Origin: Eukaryota sp. TZLM1-RC
Lineage: Eukaryota > Metamonada: BaSk clade
Direction of reading: 5' to 3'
DNA length: 64,000 nt
Assembly: GCA_040285825.1 (NCBI GenBank)
Contig: JAUPSS010000009.1
Span: 868,001 to 932,000 of the forward strand
A program made the position numbers and the translations under genes. Positions within the stretch are counted from its first letter, which is position 1; each line of letters begins with the position of its first letter. The notes under the pieces are model-generated. The model was given only the letters and a program-made list of their open reading frames with translations. It did no database searches and had not been told where the DNA came from. Below are positions 44,042-54,660 of this stretch, in pieces.

Positions 44042-44127
44042 AAGAAGAAATTTAAAGCTTTGAAGTAGGTTGGAGGATGGTAGGTTATTGAATGATGATA
44101 GGGAGGAAAAAAAAAGTATGATTAGGT

Positions 44128-44242
44128 GAGTTGCATGTAGTCCTTATGTACTAGATGTGATCAACTTGTGATCAAACTTTGTGTGAAATTGTGTGTGAGT
44201 AATGTTGGCTATGTGTTACTTGATCAGTACAAACTCATGATT
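44128..44242 (+). repeat. Satellite: end of unit 1 and first 84 bp of unit 2
   Basis: 44128-44158 completes unit 1 (GAGTTGCATGTAGTCCTTAT and following). Unit 2 begins GATCAAC at 44159 and is cut after AACTCATGATT (44232-44242) by A1. Confidence 0.85.
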
Positions 44243-46576
44243 TTTTTAAAAAAATTTAATTTTATTCTAAACCTATAAATCAACATCTAAAAAATCCATC
44301 TCTCCCAAAACAAAAACACTAGATGCAACTCTCTCATAGTGAGATCCAAGAGAAAGCAAAGCATCAGAAACCATCTTCAACATCCCCTTAAAAATAGAAA
44401 ACACAATTCTATTTTGCCAAAACAATCTGTTGAAATTTCTGCCAGTTCTTCTCTTTACAATCATTTCAAAATCATCCAAAAAACGTAAAGCAGTTGGTGC
44501 AAGTGAACCAAAAGGGAAAATACAAATGGATACAAATTGTATTTTTGCATGCTGTAGACTGGCCAATTTGGACAAAGGTTCATTGTATTTTTTGAATTTA
44601 AAATTTTCAGCATTTGAAAGGGGATTATGAATTTCAGAATTAACAAGTCTTTCATTTGAGGCATTACAAGGATCAACAGACATTACATCCAATAAAATGA
44701 AGCTTCCATCTAATCCAGGTAATATGACATCACCTCTATTATTCTGATGAAAATCATTTTCAGCATCAAACAGATTTGACAACAAAGGTTCCAAGAAGGA
44801 TTCAATTCTATGAGATTTACACATACAATATAACTGGTCTCTTACAGCATCATGAACCTTGCTTCTAAAAGTAATAAAATGTTTACAATTTAACAAATGA
44901 GTAGTTGTAATTTCTCGAGAACATTTACAAATTAAATTATGAGGTAAATTATCAGGCCAGATAAAGGAACGAAATCTCATATTCAGAGTCCAAGCAGAAT
45001 CGGATAAGAGAGTACCATAAACTTGTGGAATTGTTGTTACTAAGGCAGAAGAAGTACTGTCACACATATCTTGTAAAAGATTTGCAAAAGCGGGATTCTT
45101 TTTCTTGGCCAAGCCAAGTCTAACATCAAAATCCAAGCTTTCAAAAATCTTTGACAATTTTTGTTGAAGCTTTTTACAGCAAAACTGTAAATTAAATAGA
45201 GATCGGTTTGGAATTTCTTGAATTGATTGAGGAAAACATTTGGTCCAAATTTGTGGCGGTAATTTTTCAAGTTCACAAGATAACTCATACAAATAGGGAC
45301 TACAATTGGGGACTAACAGATGAGAATCATCAGGAAATCTACGAGAAAATTCATAAATAAAATTTTGCCACCACCCAAGAATGCTGATTGACACAAAATT
45401 GAAGATTTAGTAAAACCAATACCACCCAAATTTGCTGAAGAAAATAAATGGCTTTTCAACATTCCTGGTTCTACATCCAATAAATCAGCAAAAATTCTGT
45501 TCTCAATGAATTAAAAGATAGACAAAAATCTAATGCTATGGAAGGAGCACAAGATCTCAAAATGTGGGTTATTCTCCCAGTGTAGCAAATTTTAAGCATG
45601 AAAAATTTAATATGCTTTTCTATATCTAAAGAAGAAATTGAATCAAGTTCAATTTTCATTTTTTCCAAAATAACTTGCAATTCATTCTGAATTTGAGGCA
45701 CATTTCCTAACCAACAACCAAGGAACTTAAAAGCATCACTACTATAATTAGTAAAAGGGATAATAGAATCGTTTATCAGGAGGTCTTGAGCAGAAGAGCC
45801 AATCAGAAGGCATTTGCTGGCATTAAGATGAAGCCCAATATTTTCATATGAATCGGCAATTTCTTGAGCAACCAATTCTAGTAAATCAAATGAACCAATC
45901 AAGGATATATCATCCATATAAGCAACTATTTTTATAGAAGGGTATTTTTGCTTAATGATATTTAAAGTTTTGTGAATAGCTAAACAAAACAATAATGGGC
46001 CTAAAGGATCTCCCTGCTTCACTCCAGAAGATGATTTAAGACCAAATGAATTAAAAATTAAATCTGATTCTTTCCCATAAAAATGGTAGAAAAAACTCGA
46101 TAGCTCAGGAAAATCAGATTTAATAACTTCAAAAATTGCTTCTCGCTTTACAGAATTAAAAGCATTTTTAAAGTCGAGATTAAAAATAAAATTATTTTCC
46201 TCTGCATTAAAAAAGGTATCAGAGGCAATAGCAGCAACAGAAGCACCATCAATTGTTTTGATTCCAAATTGATGAGGATTCAAAAATGTAGAAGCTTTGT
46301 CTTTGACACGATCGAAGACAATTGATGCTAGCAAACGAGAAGGGATTCACCAACAGCAATTGGGCGTATTCCATCAGGTTTGATTCCGTTTCCAGGCTTT
46401 ACTAAAGCAATCAGACGTGCTGCGAGTAATTCAAATGGAGGATTAATTTTCAAAACAATCAATTGTTGAAAATAGTGGGCTAGATCATCAGCAATTTCGG
46501 GAGCACTGGAACACGCTATTTTTAACAGATCAAAAGAAATTCCAGATGGGCCTGCTGCTCATCTGCTCATCTGCTC
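44243..46576 (-). mobile_element. Non-LTR retrotransposon A1, 5'-truncated
   Basis: Minus strand. The 11-bp duplication AACTCATGATT lies at 44232-44242 and 46577-46587. Two long frames remain. RT is at 45471-46334 (DFKNAFNSVKREAIFEVIKS, SSGVKQGDPLGPLLFCLAIH, IVAYMDDISLIGS). Linker plus endonuclease is at 44273-45394 (finger CKCSREITTTHLLNCKHF, HDAVRDQLYCMC, RGDVILPGLDGSFILLDVMS, end EMDFLDVDL). Frame changes occur at about 46335 and 45400-45470. The 5' end is inside RT motif 0 (AAGPSGISFDLLK) and is joined by a filler of repeated TCATCTGC. The 3' UTR is about 30 nt with AATAAAA and a short A-run. It is the best-preserved family A copy over this part. Confidence 0.9.
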
Positions 46577-47049
46577 AACTCATGATTACATTTTCAATTG
46601 ATTTTGTATATATTTGAATTAATCGAGTTTATTAATTTTTAAACATTAAATTGTAAAAAAAATAAAAAATCAAAAAGTATACAATTGAATGTTGTAAACT
46701 AATAAAACAAATGCTGTAAGTGTAAGAGTATCGTTTTTGATACCATTTACTGAGGCTCATATGAAGTTCCTAGTTTCGTATATTGACCAATGGTTGTTTA
46801 TTACAATCGTTGGTCAAATCTTTAAAGTCCATTTTGGGACAATTATTATAACAATTGTGGTGTTAAAGTCTGTGCTATGGTCATTTGAGTAGTCATTGGT
46901 ATGATTGGTTGAATGGTCATTGGTATGATTAGGTGAGTTGCATGTAGTCCTTATGTACTAGATGTGATCAACTTGTGATCAAACTTTGTGTGAAATTGTG
47001 TGTGAGTAATGTTGGCTATGTGTTACTTGATCAGTACAAACTCATGATT
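46577..47049 (+). repeat. Satellite: rest of unit 2 and first 84 bp of unit 3
   Basis: 46588-46965 completes unit 2 (84+378=462 bp). Unit 3 starts GATCAAC at 46966 and is cut after AACTCATGATT (47039-47049) by A2. This stretch shows the undisturbed sequence of the C1 insertion site. It differs from unit 1 by only a few substitutions. Confidence 0.85.
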
Positions 47050-48994
47050 TTTTTTTAAAAAAATTTAATTTTATTCTAAACCTATAAATCAACATCTAAA
47101 AAATCCATCTCTCCTAAAACAAAAACACTAGATGCAACTCTCTCATAGTGAGATCCAAGAGAAAGCAAAGCATCAGAAACCATCTTCAACATCCCCTTAA
47201 AAATAGAAAACACAATTCTATTTTGCCAAAACAATCTGTTGAAATTTCTCCCAGTTCTTCTCTTTACAATCATTTCAAAATCATCCAAAAAACGTAAAGC
47301 AGTTGGTGAAAGTGAACCAAAAAGGGAAAATACAAATGGATACAAATTGTATTTTGCATGCTGTAGACTGGCCAATTGGGACAAAGGTTCATTGTATTTT
47401 TTGAATTTAAAATTTTCAGCATTTGAAAGAGGATTATGAATTTCAGAATTAACAAGCCTTTCATTTGAGGCATTACAAGGATCAACAGCCATTACATCCA
47501 ATAAAATGAAGCTTCCATCTAATCCAGGTAATATGACATCACCTCTATTATTCTTATGAAAATCATCTTCAGCATCAAACAGATTTGACAACAGAGGTTC
47601 CAAGAAGGATTCAATTCTATGAGATTTACACATACAATATAACTGGTCTCTTACAGCATCATGAACCTTGCTTCTAAAAGTAATAAAATGTTTACAATTT
47701 AACAAATGAGTAGTTGTAATTTCTAGGTAGAATGTATTTTTTGAATTAGCACACTTAATTAAATTAAATCATAACTAATGGGACGACTATCATTGAACCA
47801 AGATTTCCTCTACAAAATCTTGATTTGCTTGCTGTCTAGCTAAAGCTTCTCTAATTCGATTGAAAAACCGCGGTAATCTATTAATAATGGCAAATTGAAT
47901 CCGTGAACGCCATAAAAAAATATCAAATCTTTTCATTGTTTTTTCTTGCACCATTTTTTGGAAGTCATCCAAAAAAGTTTCTACTTCGACTGATAATCTA
48001 CCATTTATCGAAAATGGGAAAGCAATAAAAACCAGCTGTGTATTTCTATCGACATTTGCCTCTTCAATATCTTTATCATATTTTCTATGTTTCTCTTTTG
48101 CTTTAAAATCCAGAGCAGCCACCGGATTAAGTTTTCTTCTGTGAACCAAAGTATCATTTGCAACATTACATGAGACAAAGTCAACAATAGCTTCAGAATT
48201 ATCAATCCAATCACAGTATACATCACCTCTATCATCAGAACCAAAATTATTCAGAGAAAGTGTTTCCTTCAGCAGGGGCTCTTTGATACACGATATCCTT
48301 GCAGTTTGTGCATATTGAAAACAGTGTCTCTAACAGCATCATGTAATGAAGAACGATAAGTTATCAATTTAGAGCAATTCAGAGCATGGCGCAAAGTGAG
48401 TTGAGGTGAATTCGAACAAATACATTTTTCTTTTGATAATAATTGTAATTTCTCGAGAACATTTACAAATTAAATTATGAGGTAAATTATCAGGCCAGAT
48501 AAAGGAACGAAATCTCATATTCAGAGTCCAAGCAGAATCGGTTAAGAGAGTACCATAAACTTGTGGAATTGTTGTTACTAAGGCAGAAGAAGTACTGTCA
48601 CACATATCTTGTAAAAGATTTGCAAAAGCGGGATTCTTTTTCTTGGCCAAGCCAAGTCTAACATCAAAATCCAAGCTTTCAAAAATCTTTGACAATTTTT
48701 GTTGAAGCTTTTTACAGCAAAACTGTAAATTAAAAAGAGTTCGGTTTGGAATTTCTTGAATTGATTGAGGAAAACATTTGGTCCAAATTTGTGGCGGCAA
48801 TTTTTCAAGTTCACAAGATAACTCATACAAATAAGGACTGCAATTGGGAACTAACAGATGAGAATCATCAGGAAATCTACGAGAAAATTCATAAATAAAA
48901 TTTTTGCCACCACCCAAGAATGCTGATTGACACAAAATTGAAGATTTAGTAAATCCAATACCACCCAAATTTGCTGAAGAAAGTAAATGGCTTT
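47050..48994 (-). mobile_element. Non-LTR retrotransposon A2, truncated and split by B2
   Basis: Minus strand, interrupted at 47725-48442. The 3' part 47082-47705 carries the endonuclease (RGDVILPGLDGSFILLDVMA, end DVDL). The 5' part 48454-48968 carries the linker (GGKNFIYEFSRRFPDDSHLL, LPHNLICKCSREI). It is nearly identical to A1 over the shared 1.2 kb. It ends at 48994 in the sequence GAAAGTAAATGGCTTT, with no satellite on that side, so the other target duplication is lost. It is inserted at the same satellite base as A1. Confidence 0.88.
47725..48442 (-). mobile_element. Non-LTR retrotransposon B2, 5'-truncated, nested in A2
   Basis: 718 bp on the minus strand between 11-bp duplications TTGTAATTTCT (47714-47724 and 48443-48453). 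A1 shows the empty site. It encodes the C-terminal endonuclease of family B (48005-48244 and 47790-48149 in two frames; HRRKLNPVAALDFKAKEKHR, end FVEEILVQ). It is closely similar to 40.28-40.92 kb of B1. The 5' end lies in the finger CICSNSPQLTLRHALNCSKL. Confidence 0.9.
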
Positions 48995-49205
48995 AGGAAC
49001 ATTTTTCGATAGTTTTTTGTTGTTTGCGGAACAAAAAAAATATTTTATTCAACAACAAATATGAAAACATAAAATGCACAATTAAAACTCCACATCCTCA
49101 AAACCTGCCTCCCCTACATCAAAACAACTAATTGCCAAAGATTCAGAAAATTTCCCAAAAGAAGACAGTGAATCAGAAATCAGTTTTACCATTCCCTTAA
49201 TTTTT
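48995..49205 (-). mobile_element. RLE non-LTR 3' scrap, family G copy G4
   Basis: Minus-strand translation reads KGMVKLISDSLSSFGKFSES, then CFDVGEAGFEDVEF and stop. The 3' UTR ends GTTGTTGAATAAAA (about 49040-49055), as in G3 at 63.34 kb. Only the last roughly 45 codons remain. Confidence 0.75.
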
Positions 49206-49229
49206 TTAACTGGAATATTTATCGAGGAA

Positions 49230-50490
49230 AATCAATCTATCTAGAATTCAATATTTCCAAACAAGCTTCACTATTACTAAACCTACTCACAGCATTACGT
49301 TCATATTCTACACCAATAGCTAAAAGTGCCTCTGAAATCATTGTTGGAATAGACTTGAAAATGCAAAAAACAATTCTATTTAACGAGAAAGTGGAATTCA
49401 TTGTTTTACCAGACCTTTTCAGAAACACTTTTTTGAAGTTTTCAAAAAAGTGCAACCCTTAAGGTCCAATATTGCCAAAAAGAGAAATTGCAAACGGCAC
49501 AAACTGATATTTCACATGTTCCACTCTACCTAACTGTGCCAAAGGTTCTTCATATTTTTTTATCTTCTTTTTTTCGGCATTAGATAACGGCGAATCAGCG
49601 GAATACACTAAACGAGCAGCAGAATTTTTGTAAACATTAACTGAGACAACATCCACAACATTGAGAACACCATCGATCCCGGGAGCTACTAAATCTGCCC
49701 TTCTTTTACCAAAGGAATCATCAGTTTGATCTGAAGACAGCTTACGTACTAATGGCTCAATAAATGCCTCTATATTGAAACTTTTGCACATGGCATATAA
49801 TTGATCACGAACTGAGTCATGAACAATTGAGCGATAAGTTATAAAATACTTACAGTTTAAAATATGGGAAAGCGTAACAACACTCTTGCAGCGACAAATT
49901 AAATCATTTGGTAAAGAACAAGGCCATAGAAAACATCTCAATCTCATTGCAGTGGTCCATTGGTGATCATTGAGTAGAAGGCCATAAATGTTGGGAATTT
50001 GGGAGATTAGGCAACTTGAGCAACTGTCTTCAAGATCAATCAAAAAGTTTGCAAAAACGGGATTTTTTTCTTTAGCCAAGCTAAGACGTACAATATAATC
50101 CAAGTTTTCTAAAACTTTTAAAATTTTTTTTCTGCAATTTTGCAAAAGTCAGTGGTAGGGAGGGCAAGCTTCTTGGAGGAAGTTCCACAATATCATAGGG
50201 GAAACATTTAGACCAAATATTGGGTGAAAGAGTTTCAATTTCTTGTTGCAAAGAAATAAGATAAGAGCTGCCACAATTTTCAATGAGATCAATTTTTTCT
50301 GGAAAACGATTCACAAATTCATAAATAAAATTTTTACAACCTCCAATAAAGGCAGCTTTACAAAGGTAGCTTGATTTATGAAAATCAACACCACCAAAAT
50401 TTGTACCACAAAAAGTGTGGTTTCGTAACTGAGATGCATCAATTTCCAATAATTTTGCTAAAAAATTGAAATTTATTTTCAACGCTAACA
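49230..50490 (-). mobile_element. RLE non-LTR retrotransposon 3' half, family E
   Basis: Minus strand, three frames. 50081-50491 reads SYLCKAAFIGGCKNFIYEFV and SPNIWSKCFPYDIVELPPRS. 49459-50145 reads LDYIVRLSLAKEKNPVFANF, finger CRCKSVVTLSHILNCKYF, HDSVRDQLYAMC, RRADLVAPGIDGVLNVVDVV and end of frame. 49237-49455 reads RIVFCIFKSIPTMISEALLA. Two frame changes are present and the RT is missing. It is distinct in sequence from families A, B and D. Confidence 0.85.
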
Positions 50491-50499
50491 AAACATTAT

Positions 50500-50690
50500 A
50501 AAAAACTAGAACTCAATATCCTCAATAAACGCATCAACATCATCAAATCTTTTAAGCGCGCGATTTTCATACACTATTCCTAATTGTAACAGTGCTTTGG
50601 TCAACATTTCTGGAATTGCTTTAAGAATACTAAAAACAATTCTATTGTGCCGAAATTTTTTTTCTTCCCCCCAGCATCGAACTTCCATCC
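50500..50690 (-). mobile_element. RLE non-LTR 3' scrap, family F
   Basis: Minus-strand C-terminal 55 codons: FRHNRIVFSILKAIPEMLTK, then FDDVDAFIEDIEF and stop. It ends abruptly at about 50660, where the sequence changes to family G on the opposite strand. Confidence 0.7.
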
Positions 50691-51080
50691 TCTCCATCAT
50701 GATTGTTGAAAACCTCCCTTTTCATGGTCCAGGCCCTCCTATTGTTTTCTTAACCATTATTGAATACTGCTCTACGTTGTATCCCTCTTCTTTTTTGACT
50801 CTACTGAATGTTTTTCCACTGATAACATCATTGAAAATTCTTCCAACGAACATCTCATTAACTCGGATGTAAATAATCCTCTTCTTGCAGGCGAAAAATA
50901 TAAAATTGCTAAATATGCGAAACCCATTTCCTCGGTTAATGAAAATTCTCATGCCCAATATAATTTATGTCCATTTGTTTTTTCTTTGCTTGGATCTCTA
51001 GGTAAGGCTGCTATGGCTTTCCTTGAGGATTTTGTTGTTGTTGTAAAGGAAAGAACTGGAAGAATTTTCAATCGTGTTTA
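50691..51080 (+). mobile_element. RLE non-LTR 3' scrap, family G copy G1
   Basis: The plus strand reads NSSNEHLINSDVNNPLLAGE, KYKIAKYAKPISSVNEN, CPFVFSLLGSLGKAAMAFLE and VVKERTGRIFNRVYF, then stops matching at about 51080. The last 45 codons seen in G3 and G4 are missing. Confidence 0.75.
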
Positions 51081-51084
51081 CTTT

Positions 51085-51300
51085 TTAATTTAATTTTAAT
51101 TTATTTTCAAAACCACAGTCTAAAAGTCAATATCTTCAAAACAAGCTTCCACACAATCAAACCTTACAGCAGCAATGTTTTCATAATGTACACTGACAGA
51201 CATTAAAGCTTTCGAAATCATTTTAGGAATTGATTTGAAAATAGTAAAAACAATACGATTTAGCCACAAGCGACGATCAAAACGCTTATTCATTCTTTTT
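51085..51300 (-). mobile_element. RLE non-LTR 3' scrap, family D copy D4
   Basis: Minus strand: RMNKRFDRRLWLNRIVFTIF, KSIPKMISKALMSVSVHYEN, end EACFEDIDF and stop. It is the last approximately 60 codons of family D, adjoining the 3' end of A3. Confidence 0.8.
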
Positions 51301-51867
51301 TTTTAATAATTTTAATTTTATTCTAAACCTATAAATCAACATCTAAAAAATCCATCTCTCCCAAAACAAAAACACTAGATGCAACTCTCTCATAGTGAGA
51401 TCCAAGAGAAAGCAAAGCAACGGAAACCATCTTCAACATCCCCTTAAAAATAGAAAACACAATTCTATTTTGCCAAAACAATCTGTTGAAATTTCTGCTA
51501 GTTCTTCTCTTTACAATCATTTCAAAATCATCCAAAAAACGTAAAGCAGTTGGTGCAAGTGAACCAAAAAGGGAAAATACAAATGGATACAAATTGTATT
51601 TTGCATGCTGTAGACTGGCCAATTTGGACAAAGGTTCATTGTATTTTTTGAATTTAAAATTTTCAGCATTTGAAAGGGGATTATGAATTTCAGAATTAAC
51701 AAGCCTTTCATTTGAGGCATTACAAGGATCAACAGACATTACATCCAATAAAATGAAGCTTCCATCTAATCCAGGTAATATGACATCACCTCTATTATTC
51801 TTATGAAAATCATTTTCAGCATCAAACAGATTTGACAACAAAGGTTCCAAGAAGGATTCAATTCTAT

Positions 51868-52021
51868 TGATGGTCTTGGCTGTTGGTTATTGTCTGACAT
51901 ACAATGTAGAGTAACAGAAGTGTAATTTATTACGAAGAGGAATTGTATTCTCTCTTCTTAAGCTAACAGGCAGAATACTAATAACTAAACTATTAACTAT
52001 AAATACTATTCAAGACTAACA
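51868..52021 (-). repeat. 3' LTR of the chromovirus
   Basis: 154 bp, identical to 59117-59270. On the plus strand it begins TGATGGTCTTGG and ends CAAGACTAACA. The pol stop TAG occupies its inner edge (52016-52018). Confidence 0.93.
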
Positions 52022-52300
52022 CTGCCTTTTCCTCTCTTTCGAGCGACGAGCCCTGGAAGCTCTAGTCACAGGAGGTGAACTAATGGAATTATTACGCTTC
52101 TTGGGAGGAGCGGATTTAGTACGGTGACGTGCTTTTGAAGTCTTGATAAAGTCTTTATACGCGGCAGTATTTTGGACTGTAGACACATGCTCAGTGGTGA
52201 TCTCTTTTCCAGGCCATTGCACTTGGTAAAAGTCACCGTCCTGACTGAGCACTTTTTCAATGATGTGTTCTTCGACATCACCTGAGCGACCCAGGAGTGG
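52016..52300 (-). pseudogene. C-terminal chromodomain of pol
   Basis: Minus-strand frame: EEHIIEKVLSQDGDFYQVQW, then PGKEITTEHVSTV and a basic tail (RARRSKERKRQC) to TAG in the LTR. The E-x-I-x-x-V, G-x-F-x-V-x-W-x-G spacing is that of chromodomains, which direct chromovirus integration to modified chromatin. The domain lies one frame away from the integrase ORF, with the shift at about 52290. Confidence 0.8.
52022..52040 (-). promoter_or_regulatory. Polypurine tract
   Basis: Immediately inside the 3' LTR, the element-sense strand reads CGAAAGAGAGGAAAAGGCAG. A purine run here primes plus-strand DNA synthesis in LTR elements. It is also part of the chromodomain-frame coding sequence (SKERKRQ). 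Confidence 0.75.
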
Positions 52301-54660
52301 AACTCATCGTTGGTGGGCAAGCTGGAGTGCCAGGGTGCTAAATGTTTGACGCTAGCTTGGACAATCGTACCTGTGCAGAGATTCTTAATATTCACAGACG
52401 AATTGGATACGATTTCAGTAATTAGGAAGGGTCCTGAATATTCTCCATGAAGCTTAGCGGAAGAGCCAGATGCTCTCAATACCAATTGACCAACTTCAAA
52501 AGGGTTTGGAGTTGACGATCTAGTTAGCTTGGAAGCTTTGGAAGCTTGATGGTGTGCTGCCTTTTCCTGTTTCTCTTTCAATCTTCGAAATTTAGATTGA
52601 ATTTCTTGAATAAAAGATGACTCAGACGTCGAGCTTTCAATGATTTCAAGAATTTTGCCAGGGTCTGATCTGGGAGACACATCTGAGCCAAAGATCACTT
52701 GGTATGGGGTTTGGTTGGTAATTGTGCTCTTGGAAGAGTTGATCAATAATTGCACATAAGGCAAGTATTCAGACCACACATCGTAGGCGTTGAAGTCTAC
52801 CAGCAATTTCCTCAGGTTTTGCAGGATGTCTCTGTGTCGGCGCTCTACCAAGCCGTTGGACTGAGAAAACCTAGGAATTGACTTTGACACCTCTATGCCC
52901 AAAAATTTACTTAATTCGTCAAAGACAGCCTTGGAAAATTCAGGTCCATTATCGCTGTGTATTTGAAATGGAATACCAAAGGTGGCACAGACTTTCCAAA
53001 TTAATGCATCTGCAGTAAGATTAGCATTTATCTCTTTTAAGGGCACGATGATTGTGAACCTAGAGAAGCTGTCAATAAATACGAGGATGTATTTGTAGCC
53101 TTCTTGATCTTCTGGTAGAGAACCAATAACGTCGGCGTTGACGCGAGCAAAAGGTCTGTCAGCCCACAATGAACCGGTTGGGGGAACATGCAGTTTGGGA
53201 ACTGGCTTTGTTTTCTGACAGGAGGGGCATTCTTGGACGTGCATATTCATGTCGGTGAGCATGTTTGGCCACCAATAATCGCTGTTCCTGAGCTTGTTCA
53301 GGCTTTCAGCTTTGCTTGGATGGCCTCCTTGCAGAAGTCCATGCAACAAGTTAAGGGTGTCCTTAATGAGTGATTTGGGAATCACTATCTTGTTGTCGTG
53401 CATCATAAATAAATCAAGGTTATTGTTATGACCACAGTTGTTGAAAGAGGGGTCTTTGGAAGCTATGGCAAGCTTCTGTTCGGACCTAATCCTACAGAGC
53501 CATGGCTCGAAAATAGGCAGGTCGTTGGAACATCGTTCTCTGATGACCATGATACGTTCGAAGTTGTTTAAGTCTTCGATGTAGTATCTTTCATTTTCTG
53601 TTCCATCAATTTTATCGATGTAAAATATTGGATGAAAATTTGGAGATATTTGATGGGACAAATGATTGATCTCTTGATGGTCTATAGGCGGAACTATTCG
53701 AGACAACATATCAGCCCAGAAGTTATCTTCCCCTTTGGTATGTACCAAATCAAAGCAGAATTCAGAGAATATGGGTAACCATCTTGTTACAATTCTGTTC
53801 TTCTCAGGAGCCGTGAACATGTAGGTAAGGTTTTGATGGTCTGTGAATATAACCAGTTTCCTTCCTTTCAAGTAGTTTTCAAAACCACTTTGAGTTAACA
53901 TGAGCAGGATGGCATAGAGTTCCATTTGGTTTGTCGGCCAGTTCTTTTGCGAGTTGGTTAACAACCGGCTGAAGAAGCTGATAGGCCTACATTTCCTGTT
54001 GATCAGGGGGGTACCGGGGTCGTCGACTTGTTCCATTTGTTCCCATATGACGCCGTCTACAGCAATGTCGGATGCATCGCAACTAATTAAAATTTGGTTT
54101 TCCAGCGGAGGTAAGCTGAGCGGCATGTGCTTCGCTATCAGTTGTTTGAACTTTTGAAGGAGTCCGTCGTGCATGTCGGTCCATTGAAGGCGTTGCGCGC
54201 GGGGTTTGGGTTTAACGTTGGAGTTATTTCCATCCTTCTTAGTCAATCTGATGATAGGAGCGATGAGCTCTGATACCTGAAAAAGCCATTCTCTAATGAA
54301 GTTGACTGATCCTACGAGGCTGCGGACGTCTTTGATTGTCTTTGGTCTAGGTAGATTCAGCAAAGATTCAACGCGAGTGGGATCGATAGTCCGTTGTTTG
54401 TTTTGGAAAACACTGCCCAGTATCTTGATTGGGTGTCTGGAAGACACGAAATGGCACTTTGGAAGTCCCAAGGAAACTCTTTTGCATCTGGCTTGATCAA
54501 GGACGCGACGGAGGCGTTCAATGAATTCGTCAAAGGTTGAACCCATGATTATGATGTCATCTATGTAAATGAAGACACCGTCTCCAGAGAAGATGTCAGC
54601 CATGACGTTTTGGAAAACGGCTGGGACATTCTTTAGGCCAAAAGCTGCACGTTTGAACAT
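52290..54660 (-). pseudogene. pol: reverse transcriptase C-part, RNase H, integrase
   Basis: Open for about 790 codons. RT palm: FKRAAFGLKNVPAVFQNVMA, IYIDDIIIMG (YIDD) and the thumb region SLGLPKCHFV. RNase H: ISCDASDIAVDGVIWEQ, NQMELYAILLML, IFTDHQNLTYM. Integrase: zinc-binding HGLLQGGHPSKAESLNKLR with CPSCQKTKP, core NADVIGSLPED (first Asp), HSDNGPEFSKAVF (second Asp) and GLVERRHRDILQNLRK (Glu). A GPY/F-like module FLITEIVSN/VKHLAPW follows. All catalytic acids are present. It is separated from protease/RT-N by two nearby indels at about 54665-54700 and from the chromodomain by one at about 52290. Confidence 0.92.

Larger units (their letters stand above)
37881..44115 (-). mobile_element. 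Non-LTR retrotransposon C1: RNase H, zinc fingers, RT, restriction-like endonuclease
   Basis: Minus strand, bounded by a 12-bp target duplication GTATGATTAGGT (37869-37880 and 44116-44127). The empty site is seen uninterrupted near 46924-46935. The 5' end is T9CCTCCC followed by a UTR of about 75 nt and ATG 44041. Domain order is RNase H (43160-44041), two zinc fingers (42.9-43.1 kb), reverse transcriptase (41.7-42.66 kb; GVRPIAISEIVYRIASKYL, FNAFNCISRNH, GVKQGDPISPFLYSL, SYLDDTYILLD), CCHC finger CPRCGYTNLGLDHSFQCKG, HDEVRDYLL and the endonuclease strand KTKIAFDITIVGGFGN. B1 is inserted here; coding resumes at 38228 and ends in TAG at 38012-38014. About four single-base frame changes separate the blocks. 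Without B1 the element is about 3.5 kb and looks full length. Confidence 0.88.
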
